Source of the DNA: an uncultured Pseudomonadales bacterium
Lineage (GTDB): Bacteria; Pseudomonadota; Gammaproteobacteria; Pseudomonadales; Porticoccaceae
Direction of reading: 5' to 3'
DNA: 64,000 nt
Assembly: GCA_943788895.1 (NCBI GenBank)
Contig: CALSRZ010000005.1
Span: forward strand, 372,001 to 436,000
Below the pieces are notes generated by a model. That model did not search any database, was not told the DNA's origin, and worked only from the letters and a program-made list of their open reading frames with translations. Both the position numbers and the translations under genes were made by a program. Shown here piece after piece: positions 51,812 to 60,043 of the stretch (position 1 is the first letter of the stretch; each line of letters starts with the position of its first letter).

Positions 51812-53217
51812 ATGTCTGAGAAGACTTTTAATCTTATTAAAGAAAGCGAAGCTCGCTGGATTGACCTGCGGTTTACTGATACCAAGGGTAAAGAGCAGCA
51901 CGTTTCTATGCCTATCGGCGAAGTTAACGATGATTTCTTCGTTGACGGAAAAATGTTTGACGGCTCTTCTATTGCCGGCTGGAAAGGTATTAACGAATCA
52001 GACATGATTTTGATGCCTGACGACAGCACTGCAATTCTCGATCCGTTTACTGATGAAGCAACTATCATCATCCGCTGTGACATTGTTGAGCCTACTACCA
52101 TGCAGGGCTACGAGCGCGATCCACGCTCCATCGCTGGCCGCGCTGAAGATTACCTCAAGTCTACAGGTCTGGGTGACACTGCTTACTTTGGTCCTGAGCC
52201 AGAGTTCTTTGTCTTTGATGACATCACTTGGGGTGCCGACATGAGCGGTGCTTTCTACAAGATTAATTCTGAAGAAGCTGCATGGTCTTCAGATCACAAA
52301 TATGACGACGGCAACATGGGCCACCGCCCTGGTGTTAAAGGCGGCTACTTCCCCGTACCTCCTGTTGATTCTCTGCATGACCTGCGTGCTGCTATGTGTA
52401 CTGCAATGGAGCAGATGGGTCTGGACGTAGAAGTTCACCACCACGAAGTTGGTACTGCTGGTCAGTGTGAAATCGGTATCCGTTTCAACACTCTGGTTAA
52501 GAAAGCTGACGAAGTACAGATCCTCAAGTACTGCGTACACAATGTAGCTCACGCCTATGGCAAGACTGCTACCTTTATGCCTAAGCCAGTCGTTGGTGAC
52601 AACGGTTCTGGTATGCACTGTCACCAGTCTTTCTGGAAAGACGGTGAGAACGTATTTGCTGGTGACGGCTATGCTGGCCTGAGTGACACTGCCCTTTACT
52701 ACATCGGCGGTATCATCAAGCACGCTAAAGCACTGAACGCTTTCGCTAACGCTTCTACCAACTCTTACAAGCGTCTGATCCCAGGCTTCGAAGCTCCAGT
52801 AATGCTGGCTTACTCAGCTCGCAACCGCTCTGCTTCTATCCGTATTCCTTACGTACCTTCCCCGAAGGGCAAGCGTATTGAAGCACGTTTCGGTGATCCT
52901 ACTGCTAACCCATACCTGATGTTTGCCTCTATGTTGATGGCTGGTATCGATGGTGTTAAGAACAAGATCCACCCTGGCGACGCAGCTGACAAAGATCTCT
53001 ACGATCTGCCTGCTGAAGAAGCCGCTCTGATTCCACAGGTTGCTGGCAGCCTGCGTGAAGCACTCGACGAGCTGGACAAGGATCGTGAGTTCCTGACAGC
53101 TGGTGGTGTATTCACTGACGACGTAATCGATGCTTACATCGAGTTGAAGATGGAAGAAGTTTACCGCGTTGAGCACACCACTCACCCGGTAGAGTTTGAT
53201 ATGTACTACAGCGTTAA
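51812..53217 (+). CDS. glnA: Glutamine synthetase type I (stop codon lost by one base)
   Basis: Makes glutamine from glutamate, ammonia and ATP; dodecamer, cytosolic. Starts at ATG 51812 ([20 protein letters not shown]) after GGAGG. Motifs: the metal/glutamate-binding blocks [30 protein letters not shown], and the adenylylation site [11 protein letters not shown] with Tyr at residue 397, the target of GlnE. The natural end is DMYYSV-stop; the sequence has GTTAAG instead of GTTTAA at 53212-53217, so the frame reads on to 53314 through the terminator. A single missing T is the simplest cause. Length would be 468 aa. Regulated by the NtrC sites and sigma-54 promoter upstream. Confidence 0.95.
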
Positions 53218-53251
53218 GCTTATACATTTTAAGACTCAGCAATACCTGAAG

Positions 53252-53285
53252 AAGCCCGTCATTGTGAAATGGCGGGCTTTTTCTT
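53252..53285 (+). terminator. Rho-independent terminator after glnA
   Basis: AAGCCCGTCATT and AATGGCGGGCTT form a 12-bp stem with one G-T pair, loop GTGA, and a T-rich tail (TTTTTCTTT). It lies 35 nt past the expected glnA stop and is read through in the frame-extended glnA, further evidence that the extension is artificial. Confidence 0.85.
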
Positions 53286-53365
53286 TGCCTAAAATAGGTC
53301 TAGTCTTTAGTTAGAACCTGAATGATTCAATACTCCAATCCCGAAGAGTTGAGATAACAGACCAG

Positions 53366-53886
53366 ATGATAAAACCACTTCCGCTAACAATCCTGCTTTT
53401 CGCTAGCTGCGCCTGCCTTGCGGAGAGCGAGGTGTATAAAATTGTCGACGAAGCGGGCAGGGTCATCTATACGGATACACCGCCAGCTGAAAAGAGCGCG
53501 GATCAGCTTGAATTACCACCAATCAACCAGTTGCCTGTATCCAGGCCCGCAGAGCTGAAGTCATATCTGCTGGATAAACCACTTTTTGCCGGTTATTCAG
53601 TGGTTGATCTGGTCGCGCCGCTGGATGACAGCCTTATTCACTTCGACCAGCAGAATATTATTGTGCAGTTAGCGCTGACACCCGAGCTTCAGGCAGGGCA
53701 TTTTGTACAGTTTTATCTGGATGGTACTGCTTATGGTCGCCCGTAGCGGCAACATCCTATGCCATTGGAAACCTGCAGCGCGGATCACACAGAGTTTCTG
53801 CTCGCGTAGTAACTGCAGGGGGCGAAACTGTGGCCAATTCCCAATCAGTCAGGGTGCATGTTCAGCGCCATTTCAAGCGTAACTAG
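53366..53886 (+). CDS. DUF4124-type secreted protein (one frame break)
   Basis: A periplasmic protein of about 173 aa. It has a signal peptide (IKPLPLTILLFASCACLAES) and the DUF4124 block SEVYKIVDEAGRVIYTDTPP, then the C-terminal beta domain. The frame breaks near 53738 (one base lost in TATGGTCGCC). The correct frame reads SPVAATSYAIGNLQRGSHRV and ends VRVHVQRHFKRN at 53886. This protein lies between glnA and ntrB in many gammaproteobacteria, without a proven role. No own promoter is obvious. Confidence 0.78.
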
Positions 53887-53906
53887 TCGGCCGTATAAAT
53901 ATTCAT

Positions 53907-53921
53907 GCACCAATATGGTGC
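53907..53921 (+). promoter_or_regulatory. NtrC-binding palindrome upstream of ntrB
   Basis: GCACC-AATAT-GGTGC, the same palindrome as at glnA, 107 bp upstream of the ntrB sigma-54 -24 element and about 130 bp upstream of the inferred start of transcription. It points to autoregulation of ntrBC. Confidence 0.82.
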
Positions 53922-54012
53922 GTTAAAATAGATAGCGGCGTATACTCTTCCCAAACACGGCTTTAAAGCCGCTAAAACAACAGCTATGCGGGTTGATTGC
54001 GACTGCAATTAT

Positions 54013-54028
54013 TGGCCTGCTTATTGCA
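54013..54028 (+). promoter_or_regulatory. Sigma-54-type promoter of ntrB
   Basis: TTGGCCTGCTTATTGCA has the GG and GC 10 nt apart as in -24/-12 promoters, with one difference from TGGCAC in the -24 half. The start of transcription would fall near 54040, about 50 nt before the ntrB ATG. Confidence 0.75.
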
Positions 54029-54088
54029 GAGATAAGTAAGTTATTACAAAAATAAAATTTAAATAGCCATTTATTTGGCGCGGCACCT

Positions 54089-55162
54089 ATGACCTCAGAT
54101 CAGTTACATAGATTACTTCTCGATAACCTGAATACAGCTGTATTGCTTGTGGATCAGAATTTATTGATCGATTACATCAACCCAGCGGCAGAAATTCTGC
54201 TCCAGGTTGGCAGCTTGCGTCTGCGCGGCACCGCTGCCAGTGACTTATTTGATAACAGTGAAGCAGCCCGCCAAACCCTACGCGAGTCGATTGAATACGG
54301 TAATCCCCACACTATTCGCCATGAATTCCTCAGTGGCCCCGGTGAATCTTCTCAGGTGGATTACACAGTGACACCTATCAGTATTGATTCCGGTCAGTGG
54401 ATTCTGATGGAGATGCAGCCGATTGATCGTATTTTGCGCATCAACCGCGAGGAGGCACTGCTATCTGTCCACAACACATCGAGAAGCCTTATTCGCGGAC
54501 TTGCCCACGAGATTAAAAATCCCCTGGGCGGAATACGCGGCGCGGCGCAACTCTTGGCCGACGAGATAACCGAAAGCAGCATGGATGATGAGACTGCGGA
54601 GTTATGCCGAATTATCACCGCAGAGACTGATCGCTTAAGAGAGCTTGTCGATCGTCTTCTCGGCCCCAGTCAGCTGCCAATCTATGAAGAAATTAATATT
54701 CATGAAATTACCGAGCATGTTGCATCTCTTATAGATGCTGAAGTTCAAGGTAAGTTAGTGGTCACTCGAGACTATGATCCGAGTATTCCCGATATGTCCG
54801 GGGATCGGACACAGCTGGTTCAGGCGGTTCTAAATATTGCCCGAAATGCCATGCAGGCAATCCTTGAGGCTGGCTTGGAAGGGCGTAAGTTAACCTTTAA
54901 AAGTCGAATTCAAAGAAGCTTCACCATTGCTGGCGTGTATCACAAGGCGCTCTGCCGGCTGGATATTATTGATACTGGTCCGGGTATACCAAATGACATT
55001 AAAGAGCGTATTTTCTTTCCCATGATTAGCGGTCGCAGCGCGGGCACTGGGCTTGGGCTAACCATAGCCCAGACGGCGATCAATGTTCATCAGGGGATTA
55101 TTGAGTGTGAGTCAGAGCCCGGTCACACCTGTTTTTCAATCTATTTACCGATAAAGGCATAG
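54089..55162 (+). CDS. glnL: Nitrogen regulation histidine kinase NtrB
   Basis: Senses the PII state and phosphorylates or dephosphorylates NtrC; cytosolic. The 357-aa protein has a PAS domain (residues ~10-115, DNLNTAVLLVDQNLLIDYIN), the H-box LIRGLAHEIKNPLGGIRGAA with His140, the N-box NIARNAMQAI, and DTGPGIP / GTGLGLTIAQT ATP-binding motifs. Length is close to E. coli NtrB (349). It overlaps or touches ntrC (1-nt gap). It has its own NtrC/sigma-54 promoter region, unlike the E. coli glnA-ntrB-ntrC operon where a terminator follows glnA too. Confidence 0.95.
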   Translation: MTSDQLHRLLLDNLNTAVLLVDQNLLIDYINPAAEILLQVGSLRLRGTAASDLFDNSEAARQTLRESIEYGNPHTIRHEFLSGPGESSQVDYTVTPISIDSGQWILMEMQPIDRILRINREEALLSVHNTSRSLIRGLAHEIKNPLGGIRGAAQLLADEITESSMDDETAELCRIITAETDRLRELVDRLLGPSQLPIYEEINIHEITEHVASLIDAEVQGKLVVTRDYDPSIPDMSGDRTQLVQAVLNIARNAMQAILEAGLEGRKLTFKSRIQRSFTIAGVYHKALCRLDIIDTGPGIPNDIKERIFFPMISGRSAGTGLGLTIAQTAINVHQGIIECESEPGHTCFSIYLPIKA

Positions 55163-55163
55163 C

Positions 55164-56582
55164 ATGCAGACCACATCAGAAATTTGGATCGCCGAAGATG
55201 ACCGCTCATTGCGCTGGGTGATGGAAAAAGCCATTAAGCGCGAAGGTAAAGAGGTGCAGAGCTTTGAAAATGGCGATGATCTGTTGGCGGCACTCAAATT
55301 GTCGCAACCGGAGATAATAATCTCCGATATCCGTATGCCGGGGATTGACGGTCTCGAACTGCTAAAGCAGATTCACACCACGCGACCGGATATACCAGTG
55401 ATTATCACCACCGCCCACTCTGATCTCGACAGTGCTGTTGCAGCCTATCAGGGTGGTGCCTTTGAGTACTTGCCGAAACCTTTTGACCTGGATGAGCTGG
55501 TCGAAGTCGCCCGTCGCGGGGTGACCTTTGCCCGTGAGCAAAAATCCAAGTTGGAGCCTGTAGAGGCGCCGCCCACTCAGGAGATAATCGGCGAAGCTCC
55601 TGCTATGCAAGAGGTCTTCCGTGCCATAGGCCGTCTCTCAAACTCCAATATTACGGTGCTTATCAACGGTGAGTCGGGAACCGGTAAAGAGCTGGTCGCT
55701 CATGCGCTGCACAGACACAGTCCACGCAGAAGCTCAAAATTTATTGCCCTTAATATGGCCGCTATTCCCAATGACCTTATTGAGTCGGAATTGTTCGGTC
55801 ATGAAAAAGGGGCTTTTACCGGAGCTGCACAGCGCAGAGAAGGCCGCTTTGAGCAGGCCAATGGCGGAACCCTGTTTCTCGATGAAATTGGAGATATGCC
55901 GCCGGAGGCTCAGACGCGTTTGTTACGTGTGCTGGCTGACGGCGAGTTTTATAGAGTTGGTGGCCACATCTCGGTTAAGGTTGACGTCAGAATTATTGCT
56001 GCCACCCACCAAAATCTTGAAGAGCTGGTTGAGAGTAATCGCTTCCGGGAAGATCTCTATCATCGCCTCAATGTTATTCGCGTGCATCTACCGAAACTGG
56101 CCGATCGCCGCGAAGATATCCCCCAGTTAATGAAACACTTTTTCCACCGTTCCGCGAAAGAGCTGGATATGGAGCCAAAAGTCTTATCTCAGGAAGCTGA
56201 AGACTTTTTCTATGGGCTGTCCTGGCCGGGCAATGTGCGACAGCTGGAAAATATCTGTCGCTGGCTGACGGTGATGGCCGCTGGTCGCGAGGTTTTATTA
56301 ACCGATTTGCCCCCGGAGTTAAAAGCCGAAGAGGCAAATACTGAGCAGCGTGTTCAGGGCGACTGGCAGCAGATGTTGCGACGCTGGAGTGAGCGTGAAT
56401 TGCAGGCGGGTCGTAGAGAGATTCTCTCTCAGGCACTGCCTGAGTTTGAGCGCACAATGATTGAAACAGCGCTGGCCCATACGGGTGGGCGAAAAAAAGA
56501 TGCTGCCCAGTTGTTGGGTTGGGGCCGCAATACGCTGACCCGAAAGTTGCAGGAATATAAAATGGAAAATCAGGCTCTATAA
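55164..56582 (+). CDS. glnG: Nitrogen regulator NtrC (sigma-54 activator)
   Basis: Response regulator of 472 aa. Receiver domain with Asp55 (IISDIRMPG) and Glu-Asp-Asp near residue 11, AAA+ domain with Walker A NGESGTGKELVA, the sigma-54 contact loop EKGAFTGAAQRR, Walker B LFLDEIGDMP and R-finger region, then a Fis-type HTH at the C-terminus (AQLLGWGRNTLTRKLQEYKM). It acts on the GCACC-N5-GGTGC sites upstream of glnA and of ntrB. ATG 55164 is one base after the ntrB stop, so the two are translationally coupled. Very secure. Confidence 0.96.
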   Translation: MQTTSEIWIAEDDRSLRWVMEKAIKREGKEVQSFENGDDLLAALKLSQPEIIISDIRMPGIDGLELLKQIHTTRPDIPVIITTAHSDLDSAVAAYQGGAFEYLPKPFDLDELVEVARRGVTFAREQKSKLEPVEAPPTQEIIGEAPAMQEVFRAIGRLSNSNITVLINGESGTGKELVAHALHRHSPRRSSKFIALNMAAIPNDLIESELFGHEKGAFTGAAQRREGRFEQANGGTLFLDEIGDMPPEAQTRLLRVLADGEFYRVGGHISVKVDVRIIAATHQNLEELVESNRFREDLYHRLNVIRVHLPKLADRREDIPQLMKHFFHRSAKELDMEPKVLSQEAEDFFYGLSWPGNVRQLENICRWLTVMAAGREVLLTDLPPELKAEEANTEQRVQGDWQQMLRRWSERELQAGRREILSQALPEFERTMIETALAHTGGRKKDAAQLLGWGRNTLTRKLQEYKMENQAL

Positions 56583-56632
56583 GCGATCTGAATATTGGCG
56601 TGCGGAGCCTGTAGAAAAAGTTTCCGCCAATA

Positions 56633-56661
56633 AAAAACCCCGCTGATCAGCGGGGTTTTTT
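56633..56661. terminator. Bidirectional terminator between ntrC and secB
   Basis: An 8-9-bp stem (ACCCCGCTGATCAGCGGGGT) flanked by A6 and T6 runs lies between ntrC (plus) and secB (minus). It can end transcription from both sides. Confidence 0.9.
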
Positions 56662-56689
56662 GTTTTAGCTAAGCGGCAATTCTCACAAA

Positions 56690-57187
56690 TTAGTGAGTGT
56701 TCGCTTCTGCTTTTTCCGCGGCAGCTTCTGCCGACTGCTTTAGAGCGTTATTGAACAGAGACTCAAAATTGATTGGTGGAATCATCAGTGGAGGGAATGA
56801 ACCCTTGATCAGAGTGCTGTCAATTGCTTCTCGAGCATAGGGTAGCAGCATGGTTGAGCAGGTGACATTGAGCACCTGTGCTACCTGCTGGTCTTCGAAT
56901 CCTTTAATGGTAAACAATCCTGCCTGCTCAACCTCAATAAGATAAATAGTCTCATCTTCATCCTTAACGGTAACCGTGATGCGCAGAGCCACCTCATAGG
57001 TGTTGTCATCAATCTTTTCCGACTTGGTGCTCAGATCTTGATTGACCTTGGGTTTCCACTGCTTTTGGAAGGCAGCTGGACCCTGGGGGGTTTCAAATGA
57101 GAGGTCTTTTAAGTAGATGCGCTGTACCGCAAAGTTTGGTCCTGCGGCGTTATCCTGGTTAGCTGCTTCAGTGTTGTTATCAGTCAT
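56690..57187 (-). CDS. secB: Protein-export chaperone SecB
   Basis: Tetrameric cytosolic chaperone that hands unfolded precursors to SecA. The 165-aa protein has the SecB core (FAVQRIYLKDLSFETPQGPA, YEVALRITVTVKDEDETIYL, QAGLFTIKGFEDQQ, LLPYAREAIDSTLIKGSFPP, MIPPINFESLF), with a short acidic N-terminus. It follows grxC and a rhodanese gene on the same strand, as in Pseudomonas. The start at 57187 is in GATTTCAGTCATGATG context; the gap to grxC is 55 nt. Confidence 0.94.
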   Translation of the reverse strand: MTDNNTEAANQDNAAGPNFAVQRIYLKDLSFETPQGPAAFQKQWKPKVNQDLSTKSEKIDDNTYEVALRITVTVKDEDETIYLIEVEQAGLFTIKGFEDQQVAQVLNVTCSTMLLPYAREAIDSTLIKGSFPPLMIPPINFESLFNNALKQSAEAAAEKAEANTH

Positions 57188-57242
57188 GATGAATGCCTTA
57201 AATTTTTAAACTTAATTTTAATAATTGTTAGTTCACAGCTTT

Positions 57243-57527
57243 CTATATGGAGACTGTTTCGCCCAATTCAAGCCCGGCTTTTACCGCCGCTTCGAGGCTG
57301 CCTTGAGCCTCCAGGTCGCGCAGCTCATTAAAGCCGCCAATATGATCGGTTCCAAACCAAATTTGCGGAACCGTATTGCGACCACTTTTAGCCATTACCC
57401 GGCCTTTTAGTTCCGGATCTTTATCAAGTTCAATATCCTGATAGTCAATGCCTTTAGCACTTAACAGGCGGCGCGCAGCGACACAAAAAGGACAGAATCG
57501 CGTTCCGAATAGTACGATATGAGACAT
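57243..57527 (-). CDS. grxC: Glutaredoxin 3
   Basis: A 94-aa dithiol glutaredoxin reducing mixed disulfides with glutathione. The active site is FGTRFCPFCVAARRLLSAKG (CPFC where E. coli has CPYC), followed by the glutathione-binding TVPQIWFGTDHIGG with cis-Pro. No signal peptide. Next to secB and a rhodanese-like protein in the conserved secB-grxC-rhodanese unit. Confidence 0.92.
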   Translation of the reverse strand: MSHIVLFGTRFCPFCVAARRLLSAKGIDYQDIELDKDPELKGRVMAKSGRNTVPQIWFGTDHIGGFNELRDLEAQGSLEAAVKAGLELGETVSI

Positions 57528-57574
57528 AGGGTTCTCTATTTGCGTATGAGGGGTTTTGATTTATAGGTGCGGGC

Positions 57575-57988
57575 TTACTTGCCCTTTACCAGCGGCAGGC
57601 TTGAGCCCTGCCATTCGCTTATGCCGCCGCCTAAACGACGAACATTAAATTCCTCACTGCTTAGCTTTTTGCCAGCAGCGCCGGAATGTTGGCCGATCTT
57701 ATCGGCTACGACGATGATTTTATCGCGATGCTTTTCCAGCTCGGCAATACGGCTGGCAAGTTTTTGGTGGGGAATGCTTATAGCGCCGTGGATATGTCCA
57801 GCCTCAAACTCAGCAGCGCTTCTGACATCGACCACTACAGCTTCATCGCTGTTGATCAGGCGAACCAGTTCGCTAGTGCTTAATGACTTACCGCTCTTAC
57901 CCTGTTCGGTTAGAAAAAACACACCAATTAAGGCTGCTAAAAGACTGATTAGTAACCACTGCTCACTGACAAAGACAAAAATTTCCAC
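57575..57988 (-). CDS. Membrane-anchored rhodanese-fold protein lacking the catalytic Cys
   Basis: A 137-aa protein with one N-terminal TM helix (WLLISLLAALIGVFFL) and a rhodanese domain (VVVDVRSAAEFEAGHIHGAI). The loop that normally holds the nucleophile reads IIVVADKIGQHSGAAG instead of VxxCxxGxR-type, so the cysteine is replaced by Ala-Asp and sulfurtransfer is unlikely. Related YibN/PA5130-type proteins sit beside grxC and secB. First gene of the minus-strand unit rhodanese-grxC-secB (47-nt gap to grxC). Confidence 0.85.
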   Translation of the reverse strand: MEIFVFVSEQWLLISLLAALIGVFFLTEQGKSGKSLSTSELVRLINSDEAVVVDVRSAAEFEAGHIHGAISIPHQKLASRIAELEKHRDKIIVVADKIGQHSGAAGKKLSSEEFNVRRLGGGISEWQGSSLPLVKGK

Positions 57989-58167
57989 TTGATATTTTCC
58001 GTTAAAAACTTAAAACCATTAAATTTACCCGATAAGAGCGTTGCTCTTATATGGGGCATAAAAGCCTAGTATAGAAACATCCGGACTTCCTTAAGGCGCG
58101 CAAGTATACACAGGAATTGAAATGCCGGCTAACTCTTCAGCGGGTATCCGGCCTCTGATCTGGAGTC

Positions 58168-58992
58168 TTACTGCCATCGTTGCCATATTGGCGAGCAATT
58201 ATCTGGCAGTGGGGCAACTTTGCCGAGGGCCGCCCACTCTTGATTGGGCGCATGAAAATCGGAACCGCAGGAGGCATCAAAGCCTATATCGCGACAGAGG
58301 CGTGCCATATCGCGAGTGACTGAAGGCAGCTGTGAACCGGAAATAACCTCCATGGCCTCACCGCCCGCCACTTTAAAATCGGTTAATAGCTCAATTAATT
58401 TGGTTCGCGTCAGCTTGTATTTGGTCGGGTGAGCGAGCACGGCGACACCGCCGGCATCACGAATCCAGCCGATAACCGTTTTAGGGTCTGCCCACTGATC
58501 TTTAATATCGCCAGCCTTGCCGGCACCCAGATAGCGCTTAAAGGCCTGCTGAAAATTGCTTACAGCGCCGATTTTTACCAGATAGCGAGCAAAGTGTGGG
58601 CGCCCTATCTGCTCTGGACTGGAGGCAAATGACAGGGCTCCTGCCAGGCAATCTTCAAAGCCAAAGCGTTCGAGTTTCTCGGCTATTTTTTCCGCCCTTT
58701 CACGCCTTGCAGTGGACTGCTTTTCTACCGCTTCAAGAATTGATGGAGAAGAAAGGCCAACATTGAGTCCAACTATATGAACCCCACGCCTATTCCACTG
58801 GCTGGAAAGCTCAATACCGGGAATGATCTGAATAGAATTATAAACCTGGTCGAGCTGTTGATAGGCCTCGAGGGTGTCGTGATCTGTGATTGAGAGCATA
58901 TCGATCTCTCGCTCTTGGGCGAGGTCGAGAAGTGCTGGGGGACTCAGCGAGCCATCCGAGGCTGTAGTGTGGCAGTGAAAGTCTATATTCAT
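58168..58992 (-). CDS. rnmA: PHP-family 5'-3' exoribonuclease RNase AM
   Basis: A 274-aa polymerase/histidinol phosphatase-type protein. Metal motifs are FHCHTTASDGSL, ITDHDTLEAY, GIELSS, GRPHFARYL, AHPTKYKL and GSDFHAPNQEW in order, as in E. coli YciV/RnmA (293 aa), which trims 5' ends of rRNA. Cytosolic, single frame. The C-terminus LPDNCSPIWQRWQ is complete. It stands divergent from SprT with 61 nt between. Confidence 0.88.
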   Translation of the reverse strand: MNIDFHCHTTASDGSLSPPALLDLAQEREIDMLSITDHDTLEAYQQLDQVYNSIQIIPGIELSSQWNRRGVHIVGLNVGLSSPSILEAVEKQSTARRERAEKIAEKLERFGFEDCLAGALSFASSPEQIGRPHFARYLVKIGAVSNFQQAFKRYLGAGKAGDIKDQWADPKTVIGWIRDAGGVAVLAHPTKYKLTRTKLIELLTDFKVAGGEAMEVISGSQLPSVTRDMARLCRDIGFDASCGSDFHAPNQEWAALGKVAPLPDNCSPIWQRWQ

Positions 58993-59053
58993 GGTCTGAA
59001 CGTAAAATTAGTTAGCCTATTGTAACAGGCTGACCCAACTATATACTGACATT

Positions 59054-59581
59054 ATGATTGAGCCTATATCCGATATTCAAAAGACCCATGTAGAGGCAGC
59101 TACCGCAAGCTATATAAAACTTGCCGCCGGTTTGTATGACCGCAAATTTGAGCCTATCCCTGTGCACTTTGATCTCAAAGGCAAGTGTGCCGGGATGTAT
59201 GAAGTGAGGGGCCGGTCGCGCCGCATCCGTTACAACCCTTGGCTATTTGCCAAATACTACGAAGAGAGCCTCAGCAACACAGTGGTTCACGAGGTCGCCC
59301 ACTATCTGGTCGACTGCATTTACGGCCTCGGGCGGGTAAAGCCTCACGGCAATGAGTGGAAGTCGATTATGTTGGATTTTGGCGCGCGGCCAAAGGCCAC
59401 CGGGGACTATGATCTAACCGGTATTCCCATGCGCCAATACACTAAGTATGCCTACAAGTGCGGCTGTCGAACCCACCAGTTAACCAGTGTGCGCCATAAA
59501 AGAATTGTTCAGCGCGGCTACCAGTATCGCTGTCAGTACTGCCATAGCTTTATTGAATCCGACCTGGCGGCCAACGGATGA
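59054..59581 (+). CDS. SprT-like zinc metallopeptidase-fold protein
   Basis: A 175-aa SprT-family protein. The HEVAH motif (VVHEVAHYLVDC near residue 78) and the later His (PHGNEWK) ligate zinc. The C-terminal zinc ribbon uses CGCRTHQL and YRCQYCHSFIES. SprT proteins resemble Spartan proteases, but the bacterial ones lack a proven substrate. ATG 59054. The stop overlaps the next gene by 4 nt (ATGA), so the two are co-translated. Confidence 0.87.
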   Translation: MIEPISDIQKTHVEAATASYIKLAAGLYDRKFEPIPVHFDLKGKCAGMYEVRGRSRRIRYNPWLFAKYYEESLSNTVVHEVAHYLVDCIYGLGRVKPHGNEWKSIMLDFGARPKATGDYDLTGIPMRQYTKYAYKCGCRTHQLTSVRHKRIVQRGYQYRCQYCHSFIESDLAANG

Positions 59582-59823
59582 GTCGGTGGTATGTCTATAT
59601 TATCCGCGCCACGGATCAGTCTCTGTATACGGGTATAACCACTGATGTGGAGCGGCGCTTTGCCGAGCATCAAAGTGGGCGCGCCGGGGCTAAGTATTTC
59701 CGTGGACGCAGCCCAGAGCAGCTGGTCTTAGTCGAGTCCGGCTATGACCGCAGTAGCGCCAGCATTCGCGAGGCGCAAATCAAAAAGCTATCCCGGGAGC
59801 AAAAGCTTGAATTGATCGGCTAA
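59578..59823 (+). CDS. GIY-YIG (YhbQ/Slx1-like) nuclease-domain protein
   Basis: An 81-aa protein consisting of a single GIY-YIG module. WYVYIIRATDQSLYTGITTD holds the paired Tyr/Gly sites (YVY, YTG), VERRFAEHQSG carries the Arg, and REAQIKKLSREQK the late Glu. No extra DNA-binding part is present. Family members such as YhbQ have weak endonuclease activity. The start ATGA overlaps the SprT stop, a two-gene unit. Confidence 0.88.
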   Translation: MSRWYVYIIRATDQSLYTGITTDVERRFAEHQSGRAGAKYFRGRSPEQLVLVESGYDRSSASIREAQIKKLSREQKLELIG

Positions 59824-59851
59824 TAGTAGGTAAAGTAAGGCTAGCTAAAGC

Positions 59852-59863
59852 TTGTATATACAA
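59852..59863. promoter_or_regulatory. TTGTATATACAA palindrome (HutC-type operator)
   Basis: A perfect 12-bp palindrome 180 bp upstream of the HutC-like gene, in a 220-bp AT-rich space that otherwise has no gene. The half-site resembles the operators described for HutC in pseudomonads and enterics. Further GTATATAC elements lie at 59969 and 59987. Confidence 0.6.
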
Positions 59864-59968
59864 TAGTATCTTTACTCAGCTCAGATATTCCTGTAATTTC
59901 TCTCCTGTAAAACCCATTTAATCAAAAGATTATATTGAGAGTCGGCCTAAAAAGTTGATTTTTATTAA

Positions 59969-59995
59969 TGTATATACAGGTATAGAGTATATACA
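59969..59995. promoter_or_regulatory. Paired GTATATACA operators before hutC
   Basis: TGTATATACA (59969-59978) and GTATATACA (59987-59995) lie 18 bp apart, 48-75 nt upstream of the hutC start, overlapping where a promoter would be. Together with 59852 they suggest autorepression by the HutC-type protein. Confidence 0.65.
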
Positions 59996-60043
59996 AATAA
60001 AGGCTTCTATCAGAAAAGCTTTTATTGAAAAGGTATTTTAATC

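Noticed and set aside
58122-58319. Plus-strand frame starting MPANSSAGIRPLIWSLTAIV, with a hydrophobic stretch and a fair AGGAATTG start region
   Set aside because: It overlaps the C-terminal end of the PHP gene for 150 nt, its second half is the shadow of that gene, and no homology is apparent. Possibly a remnant, but not supported.
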